Positions 34,811 to 43,158 of a DNA stretch of 64,000 nucleotides are shown one piece after another. How positions within the stretch are numbered: position 1 is the stretch's first letter; every line of letters begins with the position of its first letter. Under the pieces are notes generated by a model. It did not search any database. It saw only the letters and a list, made by a program, of their open reading frames with translations, and was not told the DNA's origin. The stretch comes from JAICLK01 sp963742655 (lineage in GTDB: Bacteria; Patescibacteriota; Saccharimonadia; Saccharimonadales; UBA4665), in the NCBI GenBank assembly GCA_963742655.1, contig CAVUMM010000008.1, positions 186,001-250,000 of the forward strand. Direction: 5' to 3'. The position numbers and the translations under genes were made by a program.

Positions 34811-34845
34811 TTTGTTGTATCGTTTCTCGCTGGTATGATGAATGA

Positions 34846-35385
34846 ATGAGTAGTTTTGTGTTCGTTCGGCACGGTCAAAGCCAAGGTAACGCCACTGGCA
34901 TCATTGCCGACGGCAACTCGCCGTTGACTGAAAGCGGCATCGAACAAGCACGCAAGACGGCAAGTGAAGAGAGGAGCTTACAAATCACGATGATTGTCAG
35001 CTCGCCGTTTATCAGAGCTCAGCAGACGGCCGAAATCATCGCGGGCGAACTTGGCATTGATATCGCCCACATCAAGCTGATCGACGAACTACGTGAGCGA
35101 AACCAGGGGGCACTCGAAAACAACCCGAAGGAGCACGACAGCCCCTGGTATTACCTTGACCACCCGGAAGTAAAAGGACTGGAAACCCGGCAAGCCCTTT
35201 TTCGGCGTATGCAGACTGCGCTTGCGACAATTAAAAGATTATCCGAAGGCGAGAAGCTACTCGTAGTAGGACATGCCATTTCGGGGTTCTATCTCTTGCA
35301 AATTGCAGCCAGAAAAGCCTCATTTAAAGATTTTGATGAAAAAGCCGAACTGAACAACGCGGACTTTACGATAGTGGAATTCTAA
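34846..35385 (+). CDS. Histidine phosphatase (phosphoglycerate mutase-like)
   Basis: The 179-residue protein opens with FVRHGQSQGN (Arg8-His9-Gly10, His9 being the phosphorylated residue), followed by SPFIRAQQTAEII and the second His in VVGHAISGF near residue 144. It lacks the insertion of dPGM mutases, so it is more likely a phosphatase for a small metabolite or protein than a glycolytic enzyme. Confidence 0.88.
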   Translation: MSSFVFVRHGQSQGNATGIIADGNSPLTESGIEQARKTASEERSLQITMIVSSPFIRAQQTAEIIAGELGIDIAHIKLIDELRERNQGALENNPKEHDSPWYYLDHPEVKGLETRQALFRRMQTALATIKRLSEGEKLLVVGHAISGFYLLQIAARKASFKDFDEKAELNNADFTIVEF

Positions 35386-35510
35386 TTCGCAAAATGTGGC
35401 GCAATAATTCGTAAACGATTGTGTGATGAGCGAAAATACCAGTAATGGCTAACGATTCATCATGCGAAAAGTAATTGATAAAGCAGACGCAATATCGTAA
35501 AACTGTATAA

Positions 35511-36161
35511 GTGAGTTTGCAATCCGCCGCACATTATTCAGAAATAGCCGGCAAGCACGGAATTCATGCGTTGCCGCCGATTATGTCGGAACCGTACTTG
35601 CCGTTATTGCCGGCGGCAGCCGAAATTGCGATTCGTCCGTCTGAAAATGAGCGTACGATTCAACTGAAGCAAAATTATGCCGAAATCGTTGAAAGCGTAG
35701 GGCCGTATTTAATAGCCTGTACGGTCGCGAACGTACCGACGCAAGGTGGCCGCACCGGCGATGAGATGAGTTGGGCGCGGGATATTGCGAGACGCAGCAA
35801 ACATTTTGAAGGAATGATTGAAACTTTTCTAAAACCCAAGTGGCTTTCAACCGGCAGCCTGAAAGGAATCCAGACGCAGGCAGCTGCTCCCCATGAAATT
35901 ACGCCAAGCATTTTAAATCAATCGCTCGGTGGCGTCACGGCAGACGAACGAAGATCGGCCGAAGTAAATAGTGTCTTTTTAGTAACATCCGCTTATATTT
36001 TGCCGAAGCGGTTATCCAAATTAGGATATACGGCATTTGTAACATGCTTAAGGATTTCATCGGGCAGTGAGATTGTTTGTCGCGGCCGGCAATTTACACC
36101 CGGGGAGCTTGCGAGGACAGAAGAAAAATGGAAACCGACGGCAGTGGTATCGGAATTATAA
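35511..36161 (+). CDS. Hypothetical soluble protein
   Basis: The 216-residue product is not recognised. It is mostly helical, with no signal or membrane segment. The GTG start at 35511 follows a TATAAG box by only a base or so, which is a leaderless-like arrangement; no ribosome binding site is seen. Confidence 0.6.
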   Translation: MSLQSAAHYSEIAGKHGIHALPPIMSEPYLPLLPAAAEIAIRPSENERTIQLKQNYAEIVESVGPYLIACTVANVPTQGGRTGDEMSWARDIARRSKHFEGMIETFLKPKWLSTGSLKGIQTQAAAPHEITPSILNQSLGGVTADERRSAEVNSVFLVTSAYILPKRLSKLGYTAFVTCLRISSGSEIVCRGRQFTPGELARTEEKWKPTAVVSEL

Positions 36162-36209
36162 AATCGCGAGCGCCCGCTTGCAGAGTTCTTATGTATAATA
36201 GGCAGTAAT

Positions 36210-36959
36210 ATGCAGGTCGTCGTCGACTCGTTATTGACAGAGTATTCCCGTGCAGGCAAAGGCAAGACGGTGCTGGTACTGCATGGCTGGGGAGACAATT
36301 CAAAAGGTTGGCACCAGATACAGGAAAAGTTGGCGGCACAATTTGATGTTGTCGTTCCGGATTTACCCGGCTTTGGCGGCACGCAGCCGCCGCCTGAAAC
36401 CTGGGGATTGAACGAATATGCGGCTTTTGTGCAAGACTTTATTAAGAAAATTCGCTTGCGAGTTTTCGCTATTGTGGCGCATTCCAACGGCGGTGCCATC
36501 GCTATCCGGGGGCTTGCCAAGGGTGTATTGCAGGCAGAACGGCTGGTTCTGCTTGATAGCGCCGGTATTAGAAATCAATACAAGGGGCGCAACAAAGCTC
36601 TGCGGATTATTACTAAAACGGGCAAGGTAATAACTAAACCGCTGCCGGCAACTGTGAAAAAGCGCTTGCGCCGCAAAGTCTATGATACAGTTGGTTCCGA
36701 CATGCTGGTCGTCGAAAACCTACAAGAAACATTTAAACGCGTGGTGACGGATGACGTGCAAGCCGATGCCGCCAAATTGCATATGCCGACATTGATCATG
36801 TATGGCGAAGACGACCTGGACGCTCCGGCGCGCTACGGCCGGTTGTTTCACAATCTTATCGCCGGATCCAAGTTTGAAATCGTTCCGGAAGCCGGGCATT
36901 TCGTGCACCTCGACGAGCCGGACATCGTACTTAAAAATATAGAGGGATTCCTGGCATGA
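36210..36959 (+). CDS. Alpha/beta hydrolase
   Basis: The 249-residue protein has the oxyanion block LVLHGWGDN, the nucleophile elbow AHSNGG (Ser92), an Asp in MYGEDDLDAP (about 199) and the His in PEAGHFVHL (about 230). It is closest in plan to esterases or C-C hydrolases; substrate is unknown. Its stop overlaps the next gene's ATG (ATGA), so it is coupled to the Mur ligase-like gene and may act in envelope metabolism. Confidence 0.88.
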   Translation: MQVVVDSLLTEYSRAGKGKTVLVLHGWGDNSKGWHQIQEKLAAQFDVVVPDLPGFGGTQPPPETWGLNEYAAFVQDFIKKIRLRVFAIVAHSNGGAIAIRGLAKGVLQAERLVLLDSAGIRNQYKGRNKALRIITKTGKVITKPLPATVKKRLRRKVYDTVGSDMLVVENLQETFKRVVTDDVQADAAKLHMPTLIMYGEDDLDAPARYGRLFHNLIAGSKFEIVPEAGHFVHLDEPDIVLKNIEGFLA

Positions 36960-38395
36960 TTTCCGCGCTGATAAGTCTGTATGATTGGAAGTTCCCCGCG
37001 GCATTGGTGTACATGTTGCAGAGTAACGAATATCGGGCCGGGCCATTTTTGGCGTGGTTTTGGCGGACGCAGGATTTCCACCGCGTGATGCATCGCCGCA
37101 CATTGGAACGCACCAGGCGCGCCCGTCTGCTGGAGTTGGTGCTGCGCGCCGGAATGCTGGCGCAAATCGTGGCCGGACTAGTGCTTATTGGCATGTGGTA
37201 TTTCAACGGGTTGGTGGCGGGCTGGCAGTTCGGCCTGGCGCTGATTCTGTCATATCCGGTGGTGTGGGCGCATCTCATCGTCATTCCGTTGGAACTTGGC
37301 CGATTCTTCGTGGTCGCGCCGCAAGAACAGCGCTTAATCAGGAAATCACGGGCCCTTTTCGGTGGGCACAAAGCCGTAAAAATTGCCGTGGCCGGCAGCT
37401 ATGGCAAAACCAGTATGAAGGAAATTTTGCTCACAGTCCTGGGTGAAGGCAAAAAAGTCGCGGCGACGCCCGCCAATAAAAACGTATCCGCGTCACACGC
37501 GAAATTCGCTAAGTCGCTCACGGGCGACGAGGAAATAGTAGTTATCGAATACGGCGAAGGCAAACCCGGCGATGTGAGACGCTTCGCCAAAACGACCCAG
37601 CCGTCGCATGCGGTCATCACCGGGGTTGCTCCGGCGCACCTAGACCGCTACAAAACCGTCCAGGCCGCCGGCCGTGATATTTTTGCGGTGGCCGATTATC
37701 TAAAACACCAAAACGTTTACGTTAACGGAGAATCGCCGGATGCAGTCGAATTTATACGAAAGGGAGATGAAATCTACGATGCCAAAGGCGTGCTAGGCTG
37801 GAAAGTAAAAAACATACAGTTGGCAATAACGGGCACTAGTTTTGAATTGGCAAAGGGCAAGCGAAAGCTCAAGCTTGTCAGCAGCTTGCTGGGGCGTCAT
37901 CAGGTCGGGCCGTTAGCGCTGGCGGCGGTCTTGGCGATTGAGCTGGGTTTAAGCGAAGAACAAGTCGTAGATGGCGTTGCCAAAACCTTGCCGTACGAAC
38001 ACCGTATGCAGCCGTATTCGCTAGCCGGTGCCTGGATCATCGATGATACCTATAATGGCAATATCGAAGGAGTACGTGTCGGCACTGAGCTGCTTCGCGA
38101 CCTGCCCGCCAAGCGCAAGCTATACGTAACGCCGGGCTTGGTTGATCAAGGCAAGCTATCCAAACAAGTGCACCAAACGATGGGTGAACTTATCGCCAGG
38201 GCCAAACCCGACAAAGTCGTATTGATGCGCAACTCCGCCACGCCGCACATCGAAGCCGGCATCGCAAGCGCGAAATACAAAGGCGAAATCATTATCGAAA
38301 ACGACCCGCTGCTATACTACACCAACCTGGACCAGTTCGTTGCCGCCGGCGACATCATACTGATGCAAAACGACTGGACCGACAACTACGCATAA
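36956..38395 (+). CDS. murF: MurF-like Mur ligase with N-terminal membrane domain
   Basis: The 479-residue protein has the Mur ligase ATP-binding P-loop VAGSYGKTSMKE (about 143-154), a central domain, and DDTYNGN (about 363-369), where MurF enzymes have D-x-Y-N, with the C-terminal Mur domain after it. It should add a D-Ala-D-Ala dipeptide to the UDP-MurNAc peptide. The usual N-terminal UDP-binding domain is replaced by about 130 residues with two membrane helices. Coupled by ATGA to the upstream hydrolase; Ddl, which makes D-Ala-D-Ala, lies directly downstream. Confidence 0.8.
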   Translation: MISALISLYDWKFPAALVYMLQSNEYRAGPFLAWFWRTQDFHRVMHRRTLERTRRARLLELVLRAGMLAQIVAGLVLIGMWYFNGLVAGWQFGLALILSYPVVWAHLIVIPLELGRFFVVAPQEQRLIRKSRALFGGHKAVKIAVAGSYGKTSMKEILLTVLGEGKKVAATPANKNVSASHAKFAKSLTGDEEIVVIEYGEGKPGDVRRFAKTTQPSHAVITGVAPAHLDRYKTVQAAGRDIFAVADYLKHQNVYVNGESPDAVEFIRKGDEIYDAKGVLGWKVKNIQLAITGTSFELAKGKRKLKLVSSLLGRHQVGPLALAAVLAIELGLSEEQVVDGVAKTLPYEHRMQPYSLAGAWIIDDTYNGNIEGVRVGTELLRDLPAKRKLYVTPGLVDQGKLSKQVHQTMGELIARAKPDKVVLMRNSATPHIEAGIASAKYKGEIIIENDPLLYYTNLDQFVAAGDIILMQNDWTDNYA

Positions 38396-38398
38396 CCC

Positions 38399-38442
38399 AC
38401 CTAACGGGTACGACCCCATCGATAGGGTCGTACCCGTTAGGT
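38399..38442. repeat. 18-bp perfect inverted repeat between murF-like gene and ddl
   Basis: ACCTAACGGGTACGACCC and its exact complement are separated by CATCGATA. There is no T tract, so it is a poor classical terminator for either strand, but could still end transcription or be a protein site. Confidence 0.6.
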
Positions 38443-38521
38443 CAAAAGGTAGTGGTTATATCTTTTCAGATTTCTTTATTGAATATTGTAATTGTATATA
38501 ATAATTGCTATATTTAATTGC

Positions 38522-39697
38522 ATGAAAACAATCGCAGTTATTTTTGGGGGACGCAGTGCCGAACACGACGTGTCTATCGTGACGGCTATCGCAAGTATTA
38601 TCAAGCCTTTGGAGTTGAGCCGGAACTACCGGGTCGAGGCGGTCTATATCGCCAAAGGCGGTACGTGGTTCTGGGACGACAAGCTCAAAGACATCAAGCT
38701 GTTCACTTCCGGAGAAATCGAACAGTTTACCAATCGTACCCAGCCGGCCAGCGTGCAGTTCGACGGCGGCATGACGCTATCCAAATCGAGCGGCCTGGCG
38801 GGCCGCCGCCAAACGCGCAAAATCGATGTTGTTTTCCCGAGCATGCATGGCACGTACGGCGAAGACGGCGCGCTGATGGGTTTACTTGACATGGCCGGAG
38901 TGGCCTATGTCGGCTGCGGCATGGATGCCGGCGTGCTGACAATGAACAAGCTGCTCGCCAAACAAGTGACCGGTGCATGTGGTATTCCGAGCAGCAAATT
39001 TGTCGGAGTTAATTCAGGTGAATTAGAACGAAATCCATCGAAGGTTGTGAATCAAATCAATAAAGAACTTAGTTACCCTATTTACGTTAAGCCCGTGCAT
39101 CTTGGTTCGAGCATTGCGATTACACGGGTGAAGAACGACAACGAGCTTAGAAACGCGTTAGAAGTCGCCGCAAAATACGACGATACGATGATTGTTGAAG
39201 AAGCGGTAAATAATCTGATAGAAGTTACCTTGCCGATACTAGGCAATCACGAACTCACGCCGGCATTCTTGGAGCAGCCGCTGGTCCAGGCCGAAGATTT
39301 CTTCGACTTCGAAACGAAATATATGGGCCAGGGCGGCAAAAAGGGCGGCGGCAAAAAAATGGGCGGCAAACGCGGTTCCCAGGGCTACAGCAAAATTCCG
39401 GCCGACCTGCCGAAAGATTTGTATAAAAAGGCTGAAGATACAGGTTTGGCAGTGTACAAAGCGCTCAATTGTGCTGGCACTGCCCGCATCGATATGCTGA
39501 TCGACAGCAAAACCAAGCAAGTCTATTTCAACGAAGTCAACCCGCTGCCCGGCAGCCTGTACGCCCACAACTGGCGCGCCAAAGGTTTCAGCAATGTCGA
39601 GCTGGTGACGCGCCTGGTCGAACTCGGCGAAGCCCGATTCCGCGAGCGCCAAGCCCTAAATACCGTATTCAGCAGCAACTTCCTGAAGCAATTCTAG
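38522..39697 (+). CDS. ddl: D-alanine-D-alanine ligase with Lys/Gly-rich insertion
   Basis: Ddl joins two D-Ala residues for peptidoglycan. The 391-residue protein has the N-terminal FGGRSAEHDVSI, SMHGTYGEDGALMGLLD, the ATP-grasp centre and the metal-binding end FNEVNPLPG. In the omega-loop (about residues 255-283, after DFETKY) there is an insertion with MGQGGKKGGGKKMGGKRGS before the conserved SKIPA. Start is the ATG at 38522, since a longer reading lies across the promoter region, where TATATT precedes the ATG by six bases. Confidence 0.92.
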   Translation: MKTIAVIFGGRSAEHDVSIVTAIASIIKPLELSRNYRVEAVYIAKGGTWFWDDKLKDIKLFTSGEIEQFTNRTQPASVQFDGGMTLSKSSGLAGRRQTRKIDVVFPSMHGTYGEDGALMGLLDMAGVAYVGCGMDAGVLTMNKLLAKQVTGACGIPSSKFVGVNSGELERNPSKVVNQINKELSYPIYVKPVHLGSSIAITRVKNDNELRNALEVAAKYDDTMIVEEAVNNLIEVTLPILGNHELTPAFLEQPLVQAEDFFDFETKYMGQGGKKGGGKKMGGKRGSQGYSKIPADLPKDLYKKAEDTGLAVYKALNCAGTARIDMLIDSKTKQVYFNEVNPLPGSLYAHNWRAKGFSNVELVTRLVELGEARFRERQALNTVFSSNFLKQF

Positions 39698-39731
39698 GTT
39701 ATTAACAAAACCTCAGGTACACTGTATCGCT

Positions 39732-40529
39732 ATGTATGTTTCACAAACGGTTTTAGAAGGTTTTTCCCTTGCCGAAGACGTTGAAGCCGACAAAGTTCAC
39801 ATTGACGAATTATTGGATATGGAACGTGCGTGGTATGCCGATACTCCACGTTATCCCGATAATGATGCCATCCTAAACGCTGCAGCAGCGGGCGAACTTG
39901 TGTTTATTGGAACTGACGAAAATGTTCGGCCGGTTAAACGATTTCGAAATCCTGACCTTCACTACACGTATCCACCTTACCTGGCACCTCATGCGGCAGC
40001 GACATTAGGCGCCTTGGGAATGTTATGGCGAATAGAAGCGACCAAACTTGGGATTCATCCGGATGTCAGGCTTGCAGTCACTTCGCTTACTCGCAGTCGG
40101 GAATATCAAAAGGTAATCGTGACGGCCGGAAAACTTGGAGTTTTGGATAGTACACATCAAACCGGTGGCACATTCGATTTCGACCTTCAGGGTTATAGCG
40201 TCATCAACTTCAGCGGCACCAGGGATGCGGTCGTATCAACACGCAAACCGGCAAAACAGGAAACGATTGCGGAGGCTTTCGAGACTGACTATCGTATTAG
40301 GCGCGATGATCCGATTCGGCTTGGTCCTGAGTGGTTTATGCCTGAAGTACCGCGGGCACTCCTAACGGCAGCGCAAATAATGTTTGATCATGGCTGTATC
40401 AGTATGGTGCCGGAAATGGTCGGTACGAAAAATAGCGCTTTACACGTTGCGGCCATTCCGCCGCATGTTGGCGAACTTGACGATCGGCTCATCGAACTCG
40501 TTATGGACTCCGATTTGGCCTTAAGATAA
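39732..40529 (+). CDS. Hypothetical protein, possibly M15-like D,D-peptidase
   Basis: The 265-residue protein has the sequence VTSLTRSREYQKVIV, then HQTGGTFDFDL near residue 142, a pattern like the zinc site of VanY/M15-type peptidases (SxxR ... Q ... SxHxxGxAxD). In this copy the Ser before the His is Thr and no second His cluster is clear, so the assignment is tentative. No signal peptide is seen. TACACT 10-15 bases before the ATG suggests a near-leaderless transcript. Confidence 0.55.
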   Translation: MYVSQTVLEGFSLAEDVEADKVHIDELLDMERAWYADTPRYPDNDAILNAAAAGELVFIGTDENVRPVKRFRNPDLHYTYPPYLAPHAAATLGALGMLWRIEATKLGIHPDVRLAVTSLTRSREYQKVIVTAGKLGVLDSTHQTGGTFDFDLQGYSVINFSGTRDAVVSTRKPAKQETIAEAFETDYRIRRDDPIRLGPEWFMPEVPRALLTAAQIMFDHGCISMVPEMVGTKNSALHVAAIPPHVGELDDRLIELVMDSDLALR

Positions 40530-40597
40530 ATGATTAAATTGCTAACGCCAAAGCTTGTTGTATACTGATAGCTACAAACTTTTCTTGGAGGAGGGTA

Positions 40598-41437
40598 ATT
40601 ATCGTACGGCGTTTAAGTTGGGCGCTTGGCCCGCAGTTTATGGTGATTTTGATTGTGGCGGCATGTATGGTCGCGGGCTATGGGGCTATGATGCAAGCGA
40701 AGACAATGTTGCAGCGGCAAAGTGAGTCTGTTGCCCGGATGGTGACCATGCAGCGGCTGGCGCGACAACGGCAGGCGGCCATCGAGGATAGGCAGCGGGA
40801 GCTTGAAAGTACCTATTCGTGGATTTCACCGGTCGACTGCCAGCGTGTTCGCTGTTTGGCGCTGACATTCGATGATGGCCCGAATCCGCTTACCACGCCG
40901 AACGTACTGACCGTACTGGAACGCGAGCATGTGACGGCTAGTTTTTTTGTGGTTGGCTCGCGTATTGGCGGCAGCCAAGCGCTATTACGGCGTATGTTTA
41001 AGGACGGTGACGAGATCGGCGATCACAGCTGGACGCACCCGGACTTTACCACCCTGAACGCAAAGCAGATTAAACAACAAATCTCGCTAACCCAGCGTGC
41101 GGTAGCGGCCGCCGGCGTACCGGCACCGACGCTGTTTCGACCTCCATATGGAGCCGTTGATGCAAAAGTGATTGCCAACGTGCCGCTCACCATAATGTTC
41201 TGGAACGAAGACCCACGCGATTGGGATGCCGGCTCAGCTGGCGAGGTTGAAAAGGGCGTTCTGACTTCGGCCAAACCGGGCGGCGTCGTAGAGATGCATG
41301 ATATTTACCAATCTACTGCTGATGCGCTCGGACCTATTATTAAAAAATTAAAAGCCGAGCATTATCATTTCGTCACTGTCAGTCAACTGCTCGGCCTCAA
41401 ACCAGGGCAAAAGGGCGAGTTCTACGGCCGTCCGTAA
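40598..41437 (+). CDS. Membrane-anchored polysaccharide deacetylase, probable ATT or ATC start
   Basis: NodB-type deacetylase removing acetyl groups from peptidoglycan or other glycans. An N-terminal membrane anchor leads to LTFDDGPNPLTTPNV (metal-binding Asp), GDHSWTHPD (HxxxH), RPPYG and WNEDPRDWD, and a catalytic His in VVEMHDIY. The first ATG (40640) sits inside the membrane anchor with no ribosome binding site. A strong GGAGGAGGG at 40587-40595 precedes in-frame ATT (40598) and ATC (40601), which restore the N-terminal IVRRLSWALGPQF. I take 40598. Confidence 0.8.
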   Translation: MIVRRLSWALGPQFMVILIVAACMVAGYGAMMQAKTMLQRQSESVARMVTMQRLARQRQAAIEDRQRELESTYSWISPVDCQRVRCLALTFDDGPNPLTTPNVLTVLEREHVTASFFVVGSRIGGSQALLRRMFKDGDEIGDHSWTHPDFTTLNAKQIKQQISLTQRAVAAAGVPAPTLFRPPYGAVDAKVIANVPLTIMFWNEDPRDWDAGSAGEVEKGVLTSAKPGGVVEMHDIYQSTADALGPIIKKLKAEHYHFVTVSQLLGLKPGQKGEFYGRP

Positions 41438-41523
41438 CATCCGGTTTAGTTGGATTTAAAAAATCCTTGCAAAGCCCGGGTTTACTACTTTGTTGTATAA
41501 TGACCGTATTAGAGGAAACGAAA

Positions 41524-43062
41524 ATGCCGCCTGAAAATCAACAACCGCAACCGAACCCGGCTCCCGGGCCGTCGACACAGCCATCAAACCCTTTGCTGCA
41601 GCAACCAGAAGTACCTGGTGTGCAACCCGAACCAGCCGTATTAACTGCCCCTGATGCCGGCTCCATACCACCGGCATCGCCGTTTGTTCCGCAATCCAAC
41701 CCAAAATCCAAGAAATCCAAGAAATATTTGTGGGTAGGCGCCATGACGCTTGCAGTTCTGTTACTTCTGGGCGGGTATGCGTTCGCTATTTACTTGCCGA
41801 ACACGCCGAGCCACGTCTACAGTTCCAGCCTGGCGAACACCGGTTTGGCGCTCGATAAACTGTTGGATTACTCCAAGCAACAACAACAGGCAAACTACAC
41901 GAGCGTATCGTTCAATGGCAAGGTGAACGTTAAAAGCCCGGGCGGCAGTTTTGATGCTACAGTCAAGGGCTCCGGCGATAAAAACAATGCTTCCGTACAA
42001 GCGTCGGGAGATTTTTTGGGCGAACAACTGAGCGCTGATGTGCGCGTGGTCACCGCCAAAGGTAACACCAGCCCGGATGTCTACCTGCAGGTAAGCGGAG
42101 TAAAAAAGTTTCTGGACGCCGAAGGTTTATCCAGCCTGGGGAAACTCGACGGCCAATGGATCGCTATCGACCACACCATAATCGATACCTACAAAAGCAC
42201 CTTGCAGCAAGATCTGAAGTCCACTACAGGCAGCGATGTCGCCGGTGCTACCAATTTACCGACGTACACCCAAGCGCAGGATGCGGCACAAAAGGTGCAA
42301 GCCGTAAACAAGCAATACCTTTTCACAAGCGACAGCTCGAAAGCCGTGCTGACAAATGAGCAGTATCTCAGCAAAGCGACCGTCAACGGCCAGACACTTT
42401 ACCATTACAAAGTGGGCTACAACAAAACTCATCTGCAGCAGTATGTCACGGCACTTGGCCAAGCGCTTGATAGCAGCCAGCTGAATGATTGGTCTAAGCA
42501 AGCGAACAATGGCAAACGCTTAAGCGAGGTAATGAATCTCGACGCGCTGCACGACAGCATCAATTCGGCGAACGGTAAATACACCTTTGATATCTGGGCT
42601 AACAAGGGTACAAAACTTATTTCTAAAGTCGCATTTACCGATCCCAAATCCAAAGACGTGGTCGCTATTTCGCAAGACTACACTGGCGGCAGCAAGTATC
42701 CGTTAGGGCTGAGCTTCAGCGGCAAAAACGACGCGGGCGACCAAGAAAAAGGTGCGCTGAATATTACGCTTGATTCCGCGACTAACAAAGTTGCCGTGAC
42801 GTTTTCGGACAACACCAAAAGTTCTGACGGTACAACAAACGTTTCGGGCAATTTCAATGTTACTCCGAGCAAAAGTCCGGTGACAGTTGTCGCCCCGAAG
42901 GGCGCAAAATCAGTGATTGATATATTGAATTCATATGGTTTAGGCGGACTTGTGTCGGGGGCTTCCCCCAGTTCTGCTTCGTCGAGTCCAGTTGACTCGA
43001 CGCCGTTTTCACAGACAAGCATCCCATTGCGTCAACCCGTCTCCATCCCAGGACGCATTTGA
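41524..43062 (+). CDS. Large membrane-anchored extracytoplasmic protein (paralog A)
   Basis: The 512-residue protein has a cytoplasmic Pro/Gln-rich N-terminus of about 65 residues, one membrane helix (about 68-90) with YLPNTPSHVY just outside, then 400 residues of beta-rich domain with repeated KGNTSPDVYLQVSGV, KAVLTNEQYLSKA and VTFSDNTKSSDG blocks and a Ser-rich tail. I do not recognise the family. I start at 41524, after AGAGGAAA; TATAAT at 41496-41501 lies upstream. The next gene is a paralog. Confidence 0.7.
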   Translation: MPPENQQPQPNPAPGPSTQPSNPLLQQPEVPGVQPEPAVLTAPDAGSIPPASPFVPQSNPKSKKSKKYLWVGAMTLAVLLLLGGYAFAIYLPNTPSHVYSSSLANTGLALDKLLDYSKQQQQANYTSVSFNGKVNVKSPGGSFDATVKGSGDKNNASVQASGDFLGEQLSADVRVVTAKGNTSPDVYLQVSGVKKFLDAEGLSSLGKLDGQWIAIDHTIIDTYKSTLQQDLKSTTGSDVAGATNLPTYTQAQDAAQKVQAVNKQYLFTSDSSKAVLTNEQYLSKATVNGQTLYHYKVGYNKTHLQQYVTALGQALDSSQLNDWSKQANNGKRLSEVMNLDALHDSINSANGKYTFDIWANKGTKLISKVAFTDPKSKDVVAISQDYTGGSKYPLGLSFSGKNDAGDQEKGALNITLDSATNKVAVTFSDNTKSSDGTTNVSGNFNVTPSKSPVTVVAPKGAKSVIDILNSYGLGGLVSGASPSSASSSPVDSTPFSQTSIPLRQPVSIPGRI

Positions 43063-43158
43063 TATACCCGAATAAATTATCTAAAGGTACTAAAAGCATA
43101 AGCGGGCCAACCAGTATCTGCGTTATAATTGCAGGTAATAAATCAAGGATATTTTTCC

